Origin: an uncultured Bacteroidota bacterium
GTDB taxonomy: Bacteria; Bacteroidota; Bacteroidia; Flavobacteriales_F; PHOS-HE28
Direction of reading: 5' to 3'
Length of the DNA: 36,466 nucleotides
NCBI GenBank assembly: GCA_902825795.1
Contig: CADECG010000012.1
Location: forward strand, 6,017 to 42,482
In this document: one piece after another, positions 32,425-36,466 of the stretch
Position numbering within the stretch: position 1 is the stretch's first letter
Layout: the number at the start of each line of letters is the position of its first letter
Made by a program: the position numbers and the translations under genes
The notes under the pieces: generated by a model
What the model was told of the DNA's origin: nothing
The model's database searches: none
The model's input: the letters and a program-made list of their open reading frames with translations, nothing else

Positions 32425-33852
32425 ATGAGCCGTACCAAGAAACCACTGCCCCTTTGGGATGCCGTTCCCATAACCGACTACGGCGCCAACGGAAAGGCCA
32501 TCGCGAAACGCGAGGGCATGGTGGTGTTCGTGAACGGTGCCGTACCCGGCGACGTTGCCGACCTACGCGTTACCAAGAAGAAGAAGAGTTGGGCTGAAGC
32601 CACGGCCACCCGCATTGTGGAGCGATCACCCGACCGGGTGGAAGCCTTCTGCAAACACTTCGGCATTTGTGGAGGCTGCAAATGGCAGGACCTCTCCTAC
32701 CCCAAGCAATTGGAATTCAAGCAGCAGCAAGTGGTGGACAATCTTGTCAGACTGGGGGGGCTGGAGCTTCCGGAAGTCTCGGCCATCATTGCCTCAGCGT
32801 GTACCACCCACTACCGCAACAAACTGGAATACACGGCGAGCGCCTTCCGGTGGTTCACTTCGGAAGAATTGAAGACCATGGGCGACATCACCGATCGTAA
32901 CGCGCTGGGTTTCCACGTGCCGGGCGGCTTCGACAAGGTCCTTCAAGTGGATGAGTGCCACTTGCAGCCGGAGCCCAGCGACGGTGTGCGCAACTTCATC
33001 CGCAGGCACGCCGGTGAGAACGGACCGGGGTTCTACGATATCCGCAAGCACGAAGGCTGGTTGCGTACGGTGATGGTGCGCACTACGCTCACCGGCCAGT
33101 GTGCGGTGCTCATTGCCTTCGGCGAAGACCATCCGGAAGCGCAGGAGAAGCTGCTGTTAGCAGTGCGCGAAGCGTTCCCGGCGATCACATCGTTGCAGTG
33201 GACCATCAATCCGAAGAAGAACGACACCATCTGGGATCTGGACATCCATACGTTCCACGGTACCGACCATATCGTCGAAGAACTCTTGGACGACGGTTTC
33301 CCGAACCTGCGATTCCGCATCGGGGCAAAGAGCTTCTTCCAAACCAACCCGCAGCAGACACAGCGCATGTACGAGGTAACGCGCAGCCTTGCTGGCCTTA
33401 CCGGGAAAGAGAAGGTGTATGACCTCTATTGCGGTGCCGGTAGCATCTCCCTCTTCCTCGCGCGGCATTGCGCACAAGTGGTCGGAGCCGAGATCGTGCC
33501 GGAAGCGGTGGCCGATGCGCACGCGAATGCTGCATTGAACGGCATCGACAATGTGGCCTTCGAAGCCGGCGACCTCAAGGACCTCTTGAACGCGGACTTC
33601 ATCGAGCGGCACGGAAAGCCTGATGTGCTCATCACCGACCCGCCGCGTGCAGGCATGCATGAGGACGTAGTGGCACGGATCCGCGAACTGGCACCATCTT
33701 GCATCGTTTACGTGAGCTGCAATCCGTCCACACAAGCGCGCGATCTTTCGTTGCTCAAAGACATGTACCGCATAACGCATGTTCAACCGTTCGACATGTT
33801 CCCGCACACCTACCATGTTGAGAACGTGGTGCGCATGGAACTGATCAAGTGA
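32425..33852 (+). CDS. rlmD: 23S rRNA m5U1939 methyltransferase RlmD
   Basis: 475 residues from ATG 32425. A TRAM RNA-binding domain (about 10-70, with G-A-N-G-K-A-I-A and V-N-G-A-V-P-G-D) precedes a 4Fe-4S cluster site C76, C82, C85 and C178, and a SAM domain (Y-D-L-Y-C-G-A-G-S-I-S-L-F, then D-P-P-R-A-G-M-H). Catalytic C432 sits in Y-V-S-C-N-P. The complete cysteine set favours RlmD over the cluster-free RlmC and TrmA. It methylates 23S rRNA. A pyrimidine-rich CTTCTTTG lies 6 nt upstream of the start. Confidence 0.93.
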   Translation: MSRTKKPLPLWDAVPITDYGANGKAIAKREGMVVFVNGAVPGDVADLRVTKKKKSWAEATATRIVERSPDRVEAFCKHFGICGGCKWQDLSYPKQLEFKQQQVVDNLVRLGGLELPEVSAIIASACTTHYRNKLEYTASAFRWFTSEELKTMGDITDRNALGFHVPGGFDKVLQVDECHLQPEPSDGVRNFIRRHAGENGPGFYDIRKHEGWLRTVMVRTTLTGQCAVLIAFGEDHPEAQEKLLLAVREAFPAITSLQWTINPKKNDTIWDLDIHTFHGTDHIVEELLDDGFPNLRFRIGAKSFFQTNPQQTQRMYEVTRSLAGLTGKEKVYDLYCGAGSISLFLARHCAQVVGAEIVPEAVADAHANAALNGIDNVAFEAGDLKDLLNADFIERHGKPDVLITDPPRAGMHEDVVARIRELAPSCIVYVSCNPSTQARDLSLLKDMYRITHVQPFDMFPHTYHVENVVRMELIK

Positions 33853-33897
33853 GCCCATCACCCCGTTAGCGACCTTCACCCACTCAATCCTTTCCCC

Positions 33898-34602
33898 ATG
33901 AACCGGATCTTGTCTTTTCTCAGCGCTGCGCTGCTTCTTGTGGGAAGCGCCAGCGCGCAAACGATCAGCGACAACTATATCGAACTCACAGTGAGCGATA
34001 CCGTACCTGTGCGGTTGAAGAGCATTGCGTACGACATAACGGTGATGGATGCCGAGGTGACCGATGTGGCCTACAACGATGGCGACGACTACGAGAAATA
34101 CCAGCGCGAACTCGTTGAGCGCATGAACAAGGCGAAAGAACGCCTGCGGAAAGACCTGATGGGCGCGGGCTACACTGCCAGCGATGTACCGGTGTACGGC
34201 GATCCGTATGCTATCAATGGATACGAGGAGCCAACCGGGGATCTCGGCACGCGCGTTACCGTAAAGACCGAGGCCGAACTGAAGAAGCTGGTGGAATGGC
34301 TGCGCCAGCGCGGCAAAGTGGAGGGTCATGTGGCCGAATGGAACTACGATGCCGACCCAGGGGCGATGGAAGCATTGATGACCAACCTGTTCAACAAAGC
34401 AAAGTCTCATGCGGAGCGGCTGGCAACACTGGGCGGTCGCAAACTGGGCAAGCTGCTGAGCGCACACGATCCGCAGGACCGCGAGATGACCATCCGTGAT
34501 TTCATGGGGGTCATTCAAAACGGCAGCGGGGATGATGACGCCATGCGTCAAATGCGGTTGACCCACCGGCAGATGGTGTTCCGCTTTGCCTTATTGGATT
34601 GA
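33898..34602 (+). CDS. Periplasmic SIMPL-domain-like protein
   Basis: 234 residues with a signal peptide (L-L-L-V-G-S-A-S-A-Q). The mature part (I-E-L-T-V-S-D-T-V, long helix with V-E-R-M-N-K-A-K-E-R-L, D-L-M-G-A-G-Y, then F-N-K-A-K-S-H-A-E-R-L-A-T-L-G-G-R-K-L-G-K-L-L) resembles the SIMPL/DUF541 family of periplasmic oligomeric proteins, whose closing A-x-x-L-A-x-x-x-G signature is present. The assignment is by pattern and is moderately sure. It may be cotranscribed with rlmD (45 bases between). Confidence 0.65.
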   Translation: MNRILSFLSAALLLVGSASAQTISDNYIELTVSDTVPVRLKSIAYDITVMDAEVTDVAYNDGDDYEKYQRELVERMNKAKERLRKDLMGAGYTASDVPVYGDPYAINGYEEPTGDLGTRVTVKTEAELKKLVEWLRQRGKVEGHVAEWNYDADPGAMEALMTNLFNKAKSHAERLATLGGRKLGKLLSAHDPQDREMTIRDFMGVIQNGSGDDDAMRQMRLTHRQMVFRFALLD

Positions 34603-34635
34603 ACCGGCCGGGCTTTCACAGGTGAACGTGGCGAT

Positions 34636-34643
34636 TACCTTCA
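34636..34643 (+). promoter_or_regulatory. -7-like element of the rof-like gene
   Basis: TACCTTCA ends 6 nt before GTG 34650 and supports that non-ATG start. Confidence 0.4.
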
Positions 34644-34649
34644 CCTTCC

Positions 34650-34874
34650 GTGGAGGACTACACACCCATCGACTGCAATTTCTACGACCGGCTGGAAGAG
34701 GCCGCTACGTTGAAGCAGCGCGTGCGGCTGTTCTTAGGCACCGAGGAGCAGGCCGATGGTGTGATCAGTGATCTCGTGCAACACGATGGCGCGGAATGGG
34801 TGCGCCTGACCGACGGCCGGGAGATCCGCTTGGACCATGTGGAAGGGATCACGCTCTTGGCACAGGCGACTTGA
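34650..34874 (+). CDS. Rho-binding antiterminator (Rof/YaeO-like)
   Basis: 74 residues from GTG 34650. The opening Y-T-P-I-D-C-N-F-Y-D-R-L-E matches the E. coli Rof opening Y-Q-P-I-N-C-D-D-Y-D-N-L-E, and the rest is an Sm-like beta barrel (V-R-L-F-L-G, A-D-G-V-I-S-D-L-V, E-I-R-L-D-H-V-E-G-I). Rof binds Rho and blocks its RNA loading, reducing termination. Length and the acid-rich surface fit. It lies 25 bases before the phosphoribosyltransferase gene. Confidence 0.8.
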   Translation: MEDYTPIDCNFYDRLEEAATLKQRVRLFLGTEEQADGVISDLVQHDGAEWVRLTDGREIRLDHVEGITLLAQAT

Positions 34875-34887
34875 ATTCCGGCGCCGC

Positions 34888-34895
34888 TAACTTGG
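34888..34895 (+). promoter_or_regulatory. -7-like element of the PRTase gene
   Basis: TAACTTGG ends 4 nt before ATG 34900. Confidence 0.45.
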
Positions 34896-34899
34896 CCGC

Positions 34900-35403
34900 A
34901 TGAGCGCTGAACGAACCGTGGTCGTGGACCACGACCGCCTGCAACGCAAGTTGTCGCGCATTGCGCACCAACTGCACGAGGAGCACCATCTGGAGAAGAG
35001 CATCGTGCTGATCGGCATCGCACCGCGTGGTAACCAACTGGCGGAACGCCTCGCTCTTTTGCTGAGGTCCATTTCGACATTGGCTGTGGAAGTCATGGAG
35101 GTAACGCTGGACAAGAACGACCCGATGAACAAGCCCTTCCACTTGAGCGGCGATGAAGGGAAACTGAACAAAGCGACCGTGGTGCTGGTGGATGATGTGT
35201 TGGAAAGCGGCAGAACGCTGATGCACGCGGCCGCGCATCTAGTGAAGCACCCGCTGAAACGATTGAACACCGTAGTGCTCGTTGACCGTCGTCACCGCAC
35301 CTTCCCCATTCGTGCCGATATCGTGGGCCTCACGCTCAGCACAACGCTGCAAGAGCGCATCCATGTGGAACTAGGCAAGAAGGACGGCGTCTATTTGGAC
35401 TGA
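34900..35403 (+). CDS. Phosphoribosyltransferase, PyrR-like
   Basis: 167 residues. Type I PRTase: the PRPP loop is V-V-L-V-D-D-V-L-E-S-G-R-T-L (94-107) with D98 and D99, the flexible loop is near 68-90, and the G-I-A-P-R-G pyrophosphate-side turn is at 39-44. The short length and D-R-R-H-R-T-F-P-I after the core favour PyrR, the uracil-sensing regulator and weak uracil PRTase, over hypoxanthine or orotate PRTases. No PyrR-type mRNA target is visible in the window. The 3' end overlaps the convergent shikimate kinase by 13 bases. Confidence 0.85.
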   Translation: MSAERTVVVDHDRLQRKLSRIAHQLHEEHHLEKSIVLIGIAPRGNQLAERLALLLRSISTLAVEVMEVTLDKNDPMNKPFHLSGDEGKLNKATVVLVDDVLESGRTLMHAAAHLVKHPLKRLNTVVLVDRRHRTFPIRADIVGLTLSTTLQERIHVELGKKDGVYLD

Positions 35404-35918
35404 TAAGAGGCAAGCGCCCGGGCAACCCGCCCTGCAACTTCCTCCGGGCTGCCGCTCGCGTCAACGGTTATGTGCGCACGCCGGTACTCCGGCGATCGCT
35501 CCTGCAACAGACTAACAACCCGCCGTTCCAAGTCATCCCCCTTGAAGCCCATGAGCAAGGGCCTATCGCCGCCGCTCCGAACGATACGCGGCATCAGTTC
35601 CCCCAACGGAACATCGAGGAAGACGACCATACCAGCCTCCAGCATGCGCGCCATGTTGTCGAAACTCATGGGCGTGCCACCACCGGAAGAGATGACCACT
35701 TCCCGCACAGCCAGTAAGCTGGATAGCACTTCGCGCTCGATATCGCGGAAAGCCTCTTCACCCCGCTGGGCGAAGTAGACCTGCAACGGCCCCACTTGTT
35801 CCTCAATGCGCCGGTCCAAGTCGATATGACGCAACCCAAGCACCTCCGCCAGTTCTCGTCCCACGCGGGTTTTACCGCAGCACATGAAACCGACTAGAAA
35901 AACGGGAGCAGTGCTCAT
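35391..35918 (-). CDS. aroK: Shikimate kinase
   Basis: 175 residues, the usual length. Walker A G10-F-M-C-C-G15-K16-T17 (two cysteines are unusual in the loop), H-I-D-L-D (D33, D35) for shikimate and magnesium, R57-region E-E-A-F-R with the shikimate-binding arginine, S-S-G-G-G-T for the lid-side glycine run and D-R-P-L-L for the lid arginine. It phosphorylates shikimate at the 3-hydroxyl in aromatic amino-acid synthesis in the cytoplasm. The stop overlaps the convergent PRTase gene. Confidence 0.93.
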   Translation of the reverse strand: MSTAPVFLVGFMCCGKTRVGRELAEVLGLRHIDLDRRIEEQVGPLQVYFAQRGEEAFRDIEREVLSSLLAVREVVISSGGGTPMSFDNMARMLEAGMVVFLDVPLGELMPRIVRSGGDRPLLMGFKGDDLERRVVSLLQERSPEYRRAHITVDASGSPEEVAGRVARALASYQSK

Positions 35919-36015
35919 TCAGCGATGCGGTGATCTTCGGGCTGGCCAATGTTAATCACCGCGAGCATCTTTGCCGTCGCAATTCCCTACGCGCCACAGC
36001 GCAACCGCCCGAGCC

Positions 36016-36466
36016 ATGCAACTGAAGGAAACCACTGATGCGCGCACGCTGAAGGATTGGATGCGCCTGCCATGGAGCATCTATGCCAACGACAAGAACT
36101 GGATCCCGCATTTGCGACAGGATGTCGATAAGGTTTTCGATCCGGAGAAGAACAAACTGCTGAAGCCCGACAAGGACACCGGGAAGCAAGGCGAGGTTGT
36201 ACGCTGGGTGCTGTACGCGGACAACGGCATTGCCATTGGACGCATCGCTGCGTTCGTAAACCCCAAGACGGCCTACGAGGAGAAACAACCGACCGGCGGG
36301 ATGGGCTTCTTCGAGTGCATCGATGACCAGAACGCCGCCAACCTGATGTTGGACGCAGCGCGCGACTGGCTGAAAGCACGCGGCATGGAAGCCATGGACG
36401 GCCCTGTGAATTTCGGGGACAAGAACCAGTTCTGGGGGGTGCTCACGGACAACTTCGTGGACCCAC
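36016..36466 (+). CDS. GNAT-like protein, 3'-truncated
   Basis: 150 residues are visible from ATG 36016; the frame runs off the window. The opening D-A-R-T-L-K-D-W-M-R-L-P-W, Y-A-N-D-K-N-W-I-P-H-L, then N-G-I-A-I-G-R-I-A-A-F, G-F-F-E-C-I-D-D, A-A-R-D-W-L-K-A-R-G and D-G-P-V-N-F-G-D-K-N-Q match a family of GNAT-fold proteins of about 380 residues that is widespread in Bacteroidota and has no known substrate. It is divergent from aroK, with 97 bases between the starts. Confidence 0.85.
   Translation, partial: MQLKETTDARTLKDWMRLPWSIYANDKNWIPHLRQDVDKVFDPEKNKLLKPDKDTGKQGEVVRWVLYADNGIAIGRIAAFVNPKTAYEEKQPTGGMGFFECIDDQNAANLMLDAARDWLKARGMEAMDGPVNFGDKNQFWGVLTDNFVDP

Overview
The window looks like chromosomal DNA from a member of Bacteroidota, probably a Flavobacteriales-like lineage with unusually high GC. 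Evidence: two secreted proteins carry C-terminal type IX secretion (T9SS) sorting domains; there are a carboxypeptidase-regulatory-domain TonB receptor, a lone Reg_prop beta-propeller, a fused SpmA/SpmB-type protein and many small lipoproteins; and at least ten genes have a TAnnTTnG-like promoter core only 3-6 nt before the start codon, the Bacteroidota -7 element. No rRNA, tRNA, CRISPR array or transposase was seen.

Layout. 1-2100: 3' part of ftsK with a terminator hairpin. 2275-5260: an AT-richer accessory island with an unknown protein, an overlapping XRE-HTH/ImmA-IrrE metallopeptidase, a two-TM protein with an AbiC-like outline and a small charged protein. 5340-6424: a small LuxR-type HTH protein and an FN3 protein. 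6584-6961: a degenerate 21-bp tandem array of 18 units without indels, just upstream of a T9SS-exported serine hydrolase. 8239-10443: a second accessory stretch with three hairpin repeats, a decayed coding fragment, a two-TM protein and a second two-TM protein coupled by ATGA overlap to a SinR/Cas2-like protein. The two membrane proteins share a juxtamembrane motif. 10643-18000: assorted single genes (VOC protein, beta-lactamase-fold lipoprotein, DUF4468-like protein, seven-bladed propeller, Crp/Fnr regulator, DinB-like protein). 17908-21188: SpmAB-type protein, two coupled SET-domain methyltransferases and a peptidase-like gene broken by an in-frame TGA. 21253-31037: LolA, SAM methyltransferase, RDD protein, DUF218 protein, T9SS protein, TonB receptor, MORN-like lipoprotein. 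31049-36466: core metabolism and RNA genes (ornithine aminotransferase, RlmD, Rof, a PyrR-like PRTase, shikimate kinase) and the start of a GNAT-like protein.

How it fits together. Most genes are single units or short pairs. Envelope functions dominate: LolA moves lipoproteins to the outer membrane, many small lipoproteins are encoded, T9SS cargo is exported, and a TonB receptor imports ligands. The most interesting material is the pair of accessory stretches on either side of the 21-bp array, where the gene types (ImmA/IrrE-HTH pair, two-TM proteins, a Cas2-fold partner) suggest toxin-antitoxin or anti-phage roles. This is inference from architecture and composition only.
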